DNA of 64,000 nucleotides from Chryseobacterium sp. (GTDB taxonomy: Bacteria; Bacteroidota; Bacteroidia; Flavobacteriales; Weeksellaceae). Of the stretch, positions 54,306 to 63,427 are shown piece after piece (the first letter of the stretch is position 1; every line of letters starts with the position of its first letter). The notes under the pieces were generated by a model. That model saw nothing but the letters and a program-made list of their open reading frames with translations, searched no databases and was not told where the DNA came from. Made by a program: the position numbers and the translations under genes. The stretch covers positions 124,001-188,000 of the forward strand of contig NZ_JAFAJM010000013.1 in NCBI RefSeq assembly GCF_019236175.1, in the 5' to 3' direction.

Positions 54306-57300
54306 ATGTTGACACCTGAGAATTTTTATTTATTACGTGCTCCTTATCTGCCTGTATCAATTGCGGAGAAAATCCTTAATAACCCTGATCTGACACAGGA
54401 AATCCTAACTGAATTATGTCAGGATCAGGATATAAAGCAAGCGATATTCTTAGCTTCTCCTGCTTTGTTTAATGAATTGGAAACCTATTTATCACAGGAA
54501 AATAAACATCCTAAGATGAAGAAGGTGGAACAATCTATCCTGAAGTATATCATTCGGGCCAGTTTCAGGAGTACTCCCTATGGAATGTTTTCCGGTGTAA
54601 GCCTGGGAACACTTGAAGATACAACAAATATAATTCTCAATGAAAAAAATAAACATATTTCAATCATCAGACTTGATATGCAGCTTCTTGACATTATTGT
54701 CCAAAATATTGCCGCAAGAGAAGATGTACAGTCTGCATTGAAGTTTTATCCGAATTCGAGTTCCTATTTGATTAACGGAAGATTACATTATTTTGAATCT
54801 CAAATGCTGGGAAGAACAAAAACATTTAACCATTCAAGTATAGAATATTCAGAATATATAAATGAAATAATTGTATTAGCGCGAGACGGAGCCACTAAAG
54901 AAGAATTCAGAAACTGCTTTGATCTCGACGAATTTGATGTAGATGAAATTGATGCTTTTATTGATGAACTTATTGACAATGAAATAATAGTACACAATCT
55001 CCATCCATTACTGACCGGAGAAAATGTCCTTGACGATATTATTAATAAACTGGATGCTTTACAGATCCCGGATCTGTCGCCTGTCTTACAGTCTTTGATT
55101 AAGATCAGAGAAACCCTTGAAGCTACTGTAGGGATCACAGAAAAAAAAGCTGTAATTGAAGCAGAAATTCAATTATTCGGAATTAATAATTATGACAGTG
55201 ATTTTTTTCAGGTGGATTTAAACCTCAGCAAGTTTAAAAACCAGTTAAATAAAAAAGTTGTTGAAGAAATTGTAGATCAGGCGGCAGAAATAGCTTCCAT
55301 AATGCCTAATAGCATTGTAGAGGATCTGGAAAATTTTAAGACACACTTCATAAACCGCTATGAAAATCGGGAAATGCCATTAGCCCATGTTCTGGATTCA
55401 GAATTCGGAATTGGATATGGCGATTCCAACAACCATACTATTGGTGCATTGGAGCTGATAGGCGGAATTACGAATTTTAAAAACAATCCGATACAGCTTC
55501 TTCGGTTAGATAGTTTTCACAAACTGAAATATGAAAAATTTTATCATGCCTTACGTCAGGGATTATTTGAAGTTGAGGTTACTCCGGAAGATATTGAGTT
55601 TTTGAAGTCATCTTCAAGAGGAAAGTCCGTATTTCCCGATAGTAGCTATATCATGGGGAATTTAATAGCAGAGAGTCCGGAAGCAGTTGATGCAGGCCAT
55701 TATAAATTTAAGCTGGATTATTTTAATGGTCCTTCAGCGGTTACATTACTGGCCAGATTCTGTCATACAGACCCGGAATTAATCGGTAAACTGAAAACTG
55801 CTATTAAGAATGAAGAAGCGCATTGTGATGCCGTGTATGCGGAAATTGTACATGCTCCCCAACCAAGGCTTGGTAATGTGATCCAAAGACCTGTTTTGAG
55901 AGAATATGAGATCCCTTTTTTATCTGCGAGTGGAAACGATCGGGATAAATGTATTGATATTGAGGATTTAATGGTGTCTATATCGAATAATATAGTAGTA
56001 CTTCGCTCCAAACGACTGGATAAACGTATTATTCCTTGTTTATCTTCCGCACAGAATTTCAGAGTGGCCAGTTTACCTGTATATAAATTTTTATGTGATC
56101 TTCAACATCAGGGGATCATGGCTTCATTTGTTTGGGATTGGGATGCCTTCCGTACTGCTAAATTTTTACCACGGGTTATTTATAAAAATATAATTCTTTC
56201 CCCGGCTACCTGGAATATCGATAAAAATATCCTTGAACGATATGCAAAACTGACCGAACCGGAAGATATAACCATCGGATTCTCCGCATTCCGGAAAGAT
56301 TTTAAAATTCCTGCTAAAGTACTTTTAGTAGATGGGGATAATAAATTGTTAGTCGATTTAGATAATGAATATAGTCTTGATATTATATATAAACACTTTC
56401 AGAAAAAACAGCACATAACCCTGGTTGAAACATTCTTTTCTTCAGATCAGACAGTCGTAAAGAATACAAATGATGAAGGGTATACCAACGAGATTGTTAT
56501 TCCTGTCTCAAAAGTAACAGATCATACGACAAAGCCCGCAAAAGCTTCAGAAAAAGTTATACTGAACAATATAGCTCAACGTAAATTTAGTCTGGGATCT
56601 GAATGGTTGTACGTGAAAATTTATGGCGGAGCTTTATTGCTTGATCATATATTAAAGACAAAAATAACTGATCTCACCACAGTCTTAGAGGAGAGGCAGC
56701 TCATAGATAAATGGTTTTTTATTCGATACGAAGATCCCGACCATCACCATCGGTTGCGGTTTCATTTAAAAGATATTAGTTATCTGAATGAAGTAATAGA
56801 GCTTTTTAATACGATTTTATATGATGAAATATCTAATCAAAGTATTTATAAAGTTCAGTATGACACTTATGAACGGGAGATTGAACGTTATGGTAATGAT
56901 CTGATAGAAAGCTGCGAAAGTATTTTTTGGAAAGACAGCACAAGCATTTTTGAAATGCTGGAAATAGCTTCGGACTATAGTCATGAAGAGAATTCAAGAT
57001 GGCTTTTTGCCTTACAGTCTCTGGATGAATACCTGACTTCTTTCAAAATCGATATAGAACATAAAATTAAATTTACCGATATATTATATGACAGCTTCTG
57101 TAAAGAATTCGGAGATCCTAAAGTCCTGAAGCAGGACCTGGATAACCTTTACCGTAAAAACCGCAGTGTCATTGAAGATCATTTCCAAAAAAACGAACTT
57201 TATCAGGAGTATTCTGATATTTTAAAAAACAGAAATGAATCATTAGCCGGAGCAATGAATGAAATTCTTCAGTATTATTCACAGCGAAACATGAAAGGAA

Positions 57301-57440
57301 TTCAGATTCCTATTATTCCGAGTATAATACATATGAGTATCAACAGGACATTTCCGGCTTATCAGCGTAAATTTGAAATGACAGTGTATTATTTCCTGAA
57401 TAAATATTATAAAAAAATATATTATACCAATCTTGTCTGA
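54306..57440 (+). CDS. lanB: Full-length lantibiotic dehydratase (LanB)
   Basis: A 1044-aa dehydratase, a size close to NisB. The N-terminal glutamylation domain (about 1-700) begins with the segment MLTPENFYLLRAPYLPVSIAE (first 20 residues typical of the family) and has SFRSTPYGMFSGVSLG (about 91-106), the conserved motif R-x-T-P-F/Y-G-x-F-x-G. The C-terminal glutamate-elimination (SpaB_C) part (about 770-1040) has WLYVKIYGG, then WFFIRYEDPDHHHRLRFHL. LanB uses glutamyl-tRNA to activate Ser/Thr of the precursor. Both halves are in one chain, unlike the split form of pinensin biosynthesis. Sits between lanC and the exporter. Confidence 0.93.
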   Translation: MLTPENFYLLRAPYLPVSIAEKILNNPDLTQEILTELCQDQDIKQAIFLASPALFNELETYLSQENKHPKMKKVEQSILKYIIRASFRSTPYGMFSGVSLGTLEDTTNIILNEKNKHISIIRLDMQLLDIIVQNIAAREDVQSALKFYPNSSSYLINGRLHYFESQMLGRTKTFNHSSIEYSEYINEIIVLARDGATKEEFRNCFDLDEFDVDEIDAFIDELIDNEIIVHNLHPLLTGENVLDDIINKLDALQIPDLSPVLQSLIKIRETLEATVGITEKKAVIEAEIQLFGINNYDSDFFQVDLNLSKFKNQLNKKVVEEIVDQAAEIASIMPNSIVEDLENFKTHFINRYENREMPLAHVLDSEFGIGYGDSNNHTIGALELIGGITNFKNNPIQLLRLDSFHKLKYEKFYHALRQGLFEVEVTPEDIEFLKSSSRGKSVFPDSSYIMGNLIAESPEAVDAGHYKFKLDYFNGPSAVTLLARFCHTDPELIGKLKTAIKNEEAHCDAVYAEIVHAPQPRLGNVIQRPVLREYEIPFLSASGNDRDKCIDIEDLMVSISNNIVVLRSKRLDKRIIPCLSSAQNFRVASLPVYKFLCDLQHQGIMASFVWDWDAFRTAKFLPRVIYKNIILSPATWNIDKNILERYAKLTEPEDITIGFSAFRKDFKIPAKVLLVDGDNKLLVDLDNEYSLDIIYKHFQKKQHITLVETFFSSDQTVVKNTNDEGYTNEIVIPVSKVTDHTTKPAKASEKVILNNIAQRKFSLGSEWLYVKIYGGALLLDHILKTKITDLTTVLEERQLIDKWFFIRYEDPDHHHRLRFHLKDISYLNEVIELFNTILYDEISNQSIYKVQYDTYEREIERYGNDLIESCESIFWKDSTSIFEMLEIASDYSHEENSRWLFALQSLDEYLTSFKIDIEHKIKFTDILYDSFCKEFGDPKVLKQDLDNLYRKNRSVIEDHFQKNELYQEYSDILKNRNESLAGAMNEILQYYSQRNMKGIQIPIIPSIIHMSINRTFPAYQRKFEMTVYYFLNKYYKKIYYTNLV

Positions 57441-57441
57441 T

Positions 57442-59646
57442 ATGATATTTGTTCATCAACGAGACCAAATGGATTGTGGTCCTGCCTGTTTAAGCATGGT
57501 CACTAAATATTTTGGCAAAAACATCAGTCTCAATTATATTAGAGAAATATCCTATGTTACCCGTGAAGGAGTTAATTTACTGGGAATATCAGATGCTGCC
57601 GAAAAACTGGGATTTGAAACCTTTCCTGCTCATCTGTCTAATGAAGAGCTGGAACTGAATAAGGAAAATCTTCCCTGTATAGTTCACTGGAATCAAAATC
57701 ATTTTGTGGTATTGTATGAGATTAAAATCAACAGGCTAAACAAAAAAAAGATCTACAGAATAGCTGATCCTGCTCACGGTTTTGTTGATCTGCCAATAGA
57801 GAAATTTAATTTATCATGGCATTCTGACAATAAGAAAGGCGTTGTTCTTTTTCTTCATCCTACAGAAAAATTTAATGTATTAGAGAATAACCATTCAGAA
57901 AATAACTATCTGAGACATATAATAGCCTACACCAAACCTTTTAAAAAGCAGATAGGACTGATGCTCCTAATGCTTTTTTTAGGGAGTTGTATTAGTTTTG
58001 TATTCCCTTTTTTAACACAAAAACTAATCGATAAAGGGGTCAATGCTAAAGATATGAACCTGATCGGAATCCTGTTACTGGCACAACTGGTTTTATTTGT
58101 AGGTTCCATTAGTTTTGAAATTATAAGAAATTGGTTAATGCTGATTGTAGGGACTAAACTTAGTGTCAATATCGTGTCTGATTTTCTGAAAAAACTCTTT
58201 AGATTACCCTTGTCGTTTTTTGAAACCAAAAATATTGGAGATTTCAATCAAAGAATTTTGGATAACGGAAGGATTGAAAGGTTTCTCACCTCACAAAGTC
58301 TGGTTACTTCCTTTTCGATCTTAACGTTTTCTGCCTTTTTCATTGTTCTCTGGTATTACAATATTGTTATTTTATTGGTCTACACTATTATGACTGTTAT
58401 CGCGGTATTATGGTCGGTATTCTGGCTGAGAAAACGAAAAAAACTTGATTATTTCCGATTTCAGCAGTCCAGTGAACACCAACAGGGAATCTATGAAATT
58501 GTAAATGGCGTCACGGAGATGAAACTCTATCAGATGGAAGATTATAAATTAAATAAATGGGAGGATATACAAAAAAGATTACTGGCAACTAATATAAGGT
58601 TATTAAAAATTGATCAGATCCAGTCATCAGGATTTGAGTTTACCAATCAGCTCAAAAATATAATAGTCACATTCATCGCAGCCAAATTAGTAGTTGATGG
58701 CCGCATAACATTGGGAGCTATGCTGAGTGTATCCTATATTATAGGACAGATGAATGCTCCCTTAAATCAGCTTATTACATTCTTAAGATCTCTTCAGGAT
58801 GCCAAATTAAGTATGGAACGAATTTATGAAGTTGAAACACAGCCTGAAGAAGAGAAAGATGGTGATAAGGAGATTCATATTTCCAAATCCGGAGATCATC
58901 AAAATGTCAATGCGGTAGAAATAAAAAATGTATCATTTCAATATCAGGGGCCCAAATCCAATTTTGTGCTTAAAAATGTTTCATTTGATATCCCTGAAGG
59001 TAAAGTAACCGCGATTGTAGGAGCTTCCGGAAGTGGAAAAACTACATTGATGAAACTTTTATTAAAATTCTATCCGGTTACTGACGGTGATATTCAATAT
59101 CATGATTTAAGTATTAAAGATATATCTGCCAGAAGCCTTCGGGAAAAATGCGGGGTTGTAATGCAGGACGGTTATATATTATCCGAAACAATTGAAAGAA
59201 ATATAGCGACCAGTGCTCCCGAAATCAATGAAGAAGAGCTGCACCGGGCTTCACGCTTAGCGAATATTACTTCTTTTATCGATGAACTGCCACTGGGATA
59301 CAAAACAAAAATCGGAGCAGCCGGAAATGAAATATCCGGTGGACAAAAACAAAGAATATTGATTGCAAGGGCGGTGTATAAGAAACCCCAATTTCTGTTT
59401 TTTGATGAAGCAACATCAGCACTGGATACGGAGAACGAAAAAATTATTCACGATCATTTGCAGACTTTTTTTAAAGGAAGAACTGTTGTAATTATAGCCC
59501 ATCGGCTTTCTACCGTTAAGAATGCAGATCAGATTATTGTCCTTAAACACGGTCAGGTGGTGGAGCAGGGGACCCATCAGGATTTGGTATCGTTAAAAAA
59601 GGAATATTTTAATCTGGTGAAGAATCAACTTGAATTAGGGAATTAA
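57442..59646 (+). CDS. lanT: Peptidase-containing ABC exporter (LanT type)
   Basis: A 734-aa exporter-protease. The N-terminal C39 peptidase (about 1-135) has catalytic Cys12 in QMDCGPACLSM, His in VHWNQNHFVVL and Asp in RIADPAHGF. Six membrane segments follow (about 160-420), and the ATPase has Walker A GASGSGKTT, signature ISGGQKQRILIARA and Walker B FLFFDEATSALD. It cuts the precursor after Gly-Gly and pumps the modified core out of the cytoplasm. I start at the ATG at 57442, 1 bp after the lanB stop; a TTG at 57433 overlaps lanB by 8 bp. It is the last gene of the cluster. Confidence 0.93.
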   Translation: MIFVHQRDQMDCGPACLSMVTKYFGKNISLNYIREISYVTREGVNLLGISDAAEKLGFETFPAHLSNEELELNKENLPCIVHWNQNHFVVLYEIKINRLNKKKIYRIADPAHGFVDLPIEKFNLSWHSDNKKGVVLFLHPTEKFNVLENNHSENNYLRHIIAYTKPFKKQIGLMLLMLFLGSCISFVFPFLTQKLIDKGVNAKDMNLIGILLLAQLVLFVGSISFEIIRNWLMLIVGTKLSVNIVSDFLKKLFRLPLSFFETKNIGDFNQRILDNGRIERFLTSQSLVTSFSILTFSAFFIVLWYYNIVILLVYTIMTVIAVLWSVFWLRKRKKLDYFRFQQSSEHQQGIYEIVNGVTEMKLYQMEDYKLNKWEDIQKRLLATNIRLLKIDQIQSSGFEFTNQLKNIIVTFIAAKLVVDGRITLGAMLSVSYIIGQMNAPLNQLITFLRSLQDAKLSMERIYEVETQPEEEKDGDKEIHISKSGDHQNVNAVEIKNVSFQYQGPKSNFVLKNVSFDIPEGKVTAIVGASGSGKTTLMKLLLKFYPVTDGDIQYHDLSIKDISARSLREKCGVVMQDGYILSETIERNIATSAPEINEEELHRASRLANITSFIDELPLGYKTKIGAAGNEISGGQKQRILIARAVYKKPQFLFFDEATSALDTENEKIIHDHLQTFFKGRTVVIIAHRLSTVKNADQIIVLKHGQVVEQGTHQDLVSLKKEYFNLVKNQLELGN

Positions 59647-59853
59647 ATGAAATTAGGTTTTTCGATATTTTATTGTATCAAAAATCACTGATTTATTGAC
59701 CAGCCCAGAACCTAGTACAGTAATTATGGAGCTTCTTGAAGTAATATCGTCAGACAGGCTTAGGAATGATGGTTGTTGCAACCCCTTTTAAACCTCTTAC
59801 AACCTATATTTTTTCCATGAAAAATATTTTTTTTAAAATTATTCGTATAAATA

Positions 59854-59884
59854 TTTGCACATATAGATTAAATACTTACTTTTG
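59854..59884 (+). promoter_or_regulatory. Textbook Bacteroidota promoter of the tRNA gene
   Basis: TTTG at 59854-59857, exactly 19 bp, then TACTTTTG at 59877-59884, matching the TTTG-N19-TAnnTTTG pattern. The mature tRNA starts 13 bp after the -7 box. Confidence 0.8.
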
Positions 59885-59896
59885 TACCCTTCAAAA

Positions 59897-59970
59897 GGGG
59901 GATTGGCGCAGTTGGCTAGCGCGTTTGACTGGCAGTCAAAAGGTCACGGGTTCGAATCCCGTATTCTCCA
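59897..59970 (+). tRNA. tRNA-Ala (anticodon GGC)
   Basis: A 74-nt cloverleaf can be drawn: 7-bp acceptor stem GGGGGAT/ATTCTCC containing the alanine identity pair G3-U70, D-stem GCGC/GCGC, anticodon stem TTTGA/TCAAA with loop CTGGCAG (GGC at 59931-59933), T-stem ACGGG/CCCGT with TTCGAAT loop, and discriminator A. The CCA end is not encoded. Terminator at 60016-60051. Confidence 0.93.
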
Positions 59971-60015
59971 CAGCGTGTAATTAACAAAGTCTTTACATTA
60001 CGCTAAAAGCTGATT

Positions 60016-60051
60016 AATCCTGCAAAATTTAATTTTTGCAGGATTTTTTTT
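60016..60051 (+). terminator. Terminator after tRNA-Ala
   Basis: Stem AATCCTGCAAAA and complement followed by eight T residues. Confidence 0.85.
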
Positions 60052-60121
60052 ATCGTGGAAAACCAGTGGATCAACACCTGAGCCTTTACCAAAAGAAATT
60101 ATCTTAACAAAACAATAAATG

Positions 60122-60151
60122 AAAACTCAGGTCTATGATCTGAGTTTTTTT
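60122..60151 (+). terminator. Second terminator-like hairpin
   Basis: AAACTCAG/CTGAGTTT stem, 9-nt loop, T-tract. It may be a back-up terminator for the tRNA transcript. Confidence 0.6.
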
Positions 60152-60245
60152 ATCTGATCCATTTAATTGAAAACATTTTTGAAGCTTATCTTATTAGATG
60201 AGCTTCTATGTTATTTTATCATCTGTGTTACATCTATAAATAAAA

Positions 60246-60271
60246 AACCTGCTGTATTTCTACAGCAGGTT
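60246..60271 (-). terminator. Minus-strand terminator-like hairpin
   Basis: Perfect 11-bp stem AACCTGCTGTA/TACAGCAGGTT with TTTC loop; T-run on the minus-strand side. No minus-strand gene ends nearby, so its role is unclear. Confidence 0.55.
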
Positions 60272-60505
60272 ATATAACTAAACTTTTATGAAAAAAATTC
60301 ATAATATCAAAGCTAATGTTTTTCAAAACGCACTGAAAATTAATCCTATAGAATAAAATACCATATCCTGTAAAACTTTTTCTACCTGTTTGTATAAGTT
60401 ATTTCACATCAGTGGGTATTAATGAAAATTTAAATTTCAGTTATCGTTTTATAAACACACAGGGGTCCGTTTTGTTTTACTTTTGGTGCTTAAATAACAC
60501 ACAAT

Positions 60506-61885
60506 ATGGTAAAAAAATTATGGCGGATTCCCCTGTTATTGGGAATATTGCTCTTACTATTTAACAGCTGTAGAGTTGATGATCCTGTGAGTGAACAACA
60601 AAGTACATCCAAGGAAAAGATCGCAGCTTTTGAAAGATTTGAAAAGGCAAACAACTCCAATCAACCCGCTCCGGGAACAGCTGAAAAAAAATCCTACATT
60701 AGCTATGCAGAGCCTTTTGCCCACATTATCTCCAGCTTTCTGAAGAAGCATCCTGAATATGAAGAAAAACTTCATGAGCAAATCGGTACAATTCGATTGG
60801 ATGTCTCCTCTCAGACCTTTGGAGAAAAGGCTAAAATTGTCGTTTTTCCGGTCACTGAGAATAACTCAACCCAAGTGATCGGTTCCTGGGTAGGAAGAGT
60901 AAACCCTGAGAGAACCTGGGTAGATTTCGTATACCTTCACGGAGGTTCTGAAGACAGTCAGGCATTTATCAATACTTTCCAACAGTATTACAATGGAAAA
61001 AATAAAACTGCCAATGCAAATACGGCTGCAAGGTATGGAGATCCGTATCATCAGGAAATTCCCGATGTAACCATTATAAAAATGAATCCGTGGGGGCATA
61101 GCGGAGGTGATGGCGGTGTAGACGACTGGACCCGATATATGGATGAACATCCTTATGAAAATGGCCATTTTGATACCATGAATGGTGATTCTACAAGACA
61201 TGATGACGGGGGTACTTATAATACATTTCAGCCTGCTCAAAATCCTTGTGAACAAACAAAAAGTATTGTAAACAATGCCAAATCTAAACCGGCAATTGAT
61301 GCATTGAAAACCCAATCTAAACAGAATAGTGAAGATGGCTATAAATTTAAAGCTGACGGAACCCCTTCTCAAGTGATCCATGGTGGTGAACACAGTGTAT
61401 CTTTTGGGGATAAGTCGGGGTATGAAGGAGCTTATCATAATCATACTTCCCGGGGAATCCCAATGCTGTCCCCTCCGGATATTGATCAGTTACTAGGTTT
61501 TGCAAGAGCCCAGCCATCTTCCAATTCGGCAAACGTAAATAATGCATTTATGGGAATGGTTGCTCCTAATGGTATGCATTATCTAGCTACTTTCGGCGGA
61601 ACTTACCAGGATGCTGTAAAAACTTTTTCGCAGGATGATTTGGACAATTATACAACAGACTTTTCAAAATTAGAAAATGACTTAACAGATGAAACAAAAA
61701 ATGGAATGACTTATATGGATGGTAACGGAAACATAACCAATAAAGGTGTTGAAAAACTTTTTTTTGAGACTTTGAAAAAGATGGGATTAGAAGGAAAAGT
61801 TAATCTTCAACGGATTGAAGCTGATGACACAGTGAAAACTATTAATTTAAACGCTAACAACGACCCAATTCCAACAACTTGTTAA
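60506..61885 (+). CDS. Lipoprotein with JAMM-like C-terminal domain (possible toxin or protease)
   Basis: A 459-aa lipoprotein (lipobox cysteine at 22, LFNSC) with an N-terminal region of unknown fold (about 25-180), a Gly/Asp-rich linker (about 195-240), and a C-terminal domain with HNHTSRGIPMLSPPD at 311-325. H-x-H, then S-x-x-D, is close to the metal site of JAB/JAMM proteases (usual spacing seven residues between the second H and S, here eight), and a beta-hairpin GMHYLATFGG follows as in that fold. Directly downstream lie DUF6705-like genes in tandem, and their spacers carry copies of this protein's C-terminal end. Function as a toxin is inferred only. Confidence 0.7.
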   Translation: MVKKLWRIPLLLGILLLLFNSCRVDDPVSEQQSTSKEKIAAFERFEKANNSNQPAPGTAEKKSYISYAEPFAHIISSFLKKHPEYEEKLHEQIGTIRLDVSSQTFGEKAKIVVFPVTENNSTQVIGSWVGRVNPERTWVDFVYLHGGSEDSQAFINTFQQYYNGKNKTANANTAARYGDPYHQEIPDVTIIKMNPWGHSGGDGGVDDWTRYMDEHPYENGHFDTMNGDSTRHDDGGTYNTFQPAQNPCEQTKSIVNNAKSKPAIDALKTQSKQNSEDGYKFKADGTPSQVIHGGEHSVSFGDKSGYEGAYHNHTSRGIPMLSPPDIDQLLGFARAQPSSNSANVNNAFMGMVAPNGMHYLATFGGTYQDAVKTFSQDDLDNYTTDFSKLENDLTDETKNGMTYMDGNGNITNKGVEKLFFETLKKMGLEGKVNLQRIEADDTVKTINLNANNDPIPTTC

Positions 61886-61899
61886 TAAAAAATATAGAA

Positions 61900-62469
61900 A
61901 TGAAAATTAGAAATTTTAAAATTACAATATTATTGAGTCTATTATTTATGATATCATATAAGGCTCAGATCTTGCCACTCAATACTGCACTCAATGATAT
62001 ACCGGCAAATGCTTATATAAAAGATATTAATAATGAATTGAATCCGTATATAGGTACATATAAAGCAACCTATCAGGGGAATGAAATTACACTATTTATA
62101 ATAAAAGAAGATTATAAATTGGAAAAAAGTTCTGACAAAAATTACTTTATGGATGCTCTAGTAGTAAAGTATATTGTAAAAGATTTTTCAGGTAAGATTC
62201 TTCAGGATACTCAGAATAATTCTATCCCAAATATTAAGCTTTATAGCATAGGAACAAGACCCGCCAAGAATACGGTTATTTTTTACTACACTGGTACAAA
62301 TTGTGGTGTAGGTTGGGGGAAAATTATATTACAAAAAATAAATGATACACAAGTATCTTGGGATTATCGCCCCAATGACACAGTACTTGACGACAGTAAA
62401 TGCCCTCCCGGAACAGATATTAAAATTTACCTGCCTGAAACAAAAGATTTAATTTTCACAAAACAGTAA
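61900..62469 (+). CDS. DUF6705-like exported protein, copy 1
   Basis: A 189-aa protein with signal-like N-terminus (FKITILLSLLFMISYKAQ), then LPLNTALNDIPANAYIKDIN and NPYIGTYKATYQGNEITLF. The pattern matches the family I know as DUF6705 in Chryseobacterium. I choose the ATG at 61900; an in-frame TTG at 61879 overlaps the lipoprotein stop. Two cysteines near the end are conserved with copy 2. It lies 14 bp after the lipoprotein and is the first of three units at 683-bp spacing. An immunity role for the lipoprotein is possible but unproved. Confidence 0.8.
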   Translation: MKIRNFKITILLSLLFMISYKAQILPLNTALNDIPANAYIKDINNELNPYIGTYKATYQGNEITLFIIKEDYKLEKSSDKNYFMDALVVKYIVKDFSGKILQDTQNNSIPNIKLYSIGTRPAKNTVIFYYTGTNCGVGWGKIILQKINDTQVSWDYRPNDTVLDDSKCPPGTDIKIYLPETKDLIFTKQ

Positions 62470-62582
62470 AAATAAAATCCGGGATTTTATTCTGGGACTT
62501 TGTTGATACAGTATCTGATGACATTATGAAGACTATCAGTTTAAACAACAGTAATGAACCTAAACGACCCATTAATATAAAA

Positions 62583-63152
62583 ATGAAATTTAAAAATTTA
62601 AAAATTACAATATTATTGAGTTTATTATTTATTCTATCGTGTAGGGCTCAGACCTTGCCGCTCAATACTGAACTCAATGACATACCGGCAAATGCTTATG
62701 TAAAAGATATTAATAATGAATTGAATCCGTATATAGGCACTTACAAAGCAACCTATCAGGGGAATGAAATTACATTATTCATAGTAAAAGAGGACCATAA
62801 ACTTGAAAAAAGTTCACGGAAAAATTATTTTATGGATGCTCTAGTAATAAAGTACATTGTAAAAGATTCTTCAGGTAAAATTCTTCAGGATACCCAAAAT
62901 AATCCTGCGTCGAGAATAGAGCTCTATAGTATAGCGACAAGGCCAGCTAAGAATACTGTTATTTTATATTATAGTGGTACCAATTGCCATGTAGGGTGGG
63001 GTGATGTCCTTCTAAAAAAGATAAGTAATACCCAAATTTCATGGGAATACCGTCCCGATAATATAGTTATTGATGAAAAAACCTGTCCTCCCGGAACAGA
63101 TATTAAAATTTATCTACCCGAAACAAAAGATTTAATTTTCACAAAACAATAA
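62583..63152 (+). CDS. DUF6705-like exported protein, copy 2
   Basis: A 189-aa protein very close to copy 1 over its whole length (LPLNTELNDIPANAYVKDIN). Here the signal end is FILSCRAQ, so it may be lipidated at the cysteine, unlike copy 1. I start at the ATG at 62583, aligned with copy 1; the frame is open from ATG 62526, and the extra 19 residues (MKTISLNNSNEPKRPINIK) resemble the C-terminal end of the upstream lipoprotein. Exactly 683 bp separates the start from that of copy 1. Confidence 0.8.
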   Translation: MKFKNLKITILLSLLFILSCRAQTLPLNTELNDIPANAYVKDINNELNPYIGTYKATYQGNEITLFIVKEDHKLEKSSRKNYFMDALVIKYIVKDSSGKILQDTQNNPASRIELYSIATRPAKNTVILYYSGTNCHVGWGDVLLKKISNTQISWEYRPDNIVIDEKTCPPGTDIKIYLPETKDLIFTKQ

Positions 63153-63265
63153 AAACAAAATCCCGGATTTTATTCTGGGACTTTGTTGATACAGTCGCTG
63201 ATGACATTATGAAAACTATCAGTTTAAACAACAGTAATGAACCTAAACAACCCATTAATATAAAA

Positions 63266-63427
63266 ATTAAAATTAGAAATTTAAAAATTACAATATTATT
63301 GAGTCTATTATTTATGATATCATATAAGGCTCAGACCTTGCCACTCAATACTGCACTCAATGACATATCGGCAAATGCTTATGTAAAAGATATTAATAAT
63401 GAACTGGATCCCTATATATGCTTATAA
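63266..63427 (+). pseudogene. Third DUF6705-like unit, truncated
   Basis: Only about the first 50 residues remain: signal and LPLNTALNDISANAYVKDIN, then the frame ends shortly after the family's NPYIG position (here DPYICL, stop). The ATG used by copies 1 and 2 is changed to ATT at 63266, though an upstream ATG at 63209 keeps the frame open. The sequence diverges from copy 2 near 63418, where the downstream minus-strand ORF begins. It is a broken repeat. Confidence 0.75.

Larger units (their letters stand above)
59971..60505. other. Gene-free stretch with three hairpins
   Basis: The region between the tRNA and the lipoprotein holds a series of hairpins (60016-60051, 60122-60151, 60246-60271) and a 22-codon ORF at 60288-60356 without support. 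No larger gene is seen. Confidence 0.5.
61820..63418 (+). repeat. 683-bp tandem repeat: lipoprotein-tail remnant plus DUF6705 gene
   Basis: Corresponding starts at 61900, 62583 and 63266 are spaced by exactly 683 bp. Spacers before copies 2 and 3 encode DD-x-M-KTIxLNxxNxP (from 62517 and 63200), alignable with DD-T-V-KTINLNANNDP at the end of the lipoprotein (from 61823). The repeat thus includes a remnant of the lipoprotein's C-terminal end. Copy 3 stops matching near 63418. Confidence 0.8.

Noticed and set aside
59726-59791. 21-aa ORF ending GCCNPF behind lanT, at first sight a second tiny precursor
   Set aside because: No leader, no Gly-Gly site and no dedicated promoter; the cysteine pair alone is not enough.
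60288-60356. 22-aa ORF after the hairpin at 60246-60271
   Set aside because: Too short, no recognised features, and no downstream partner.
61820-63418. CRISPR-like regular spacing of repeats
   Set aside because: The repeated unit is 683 bp and coding, not short repeats with spacers.
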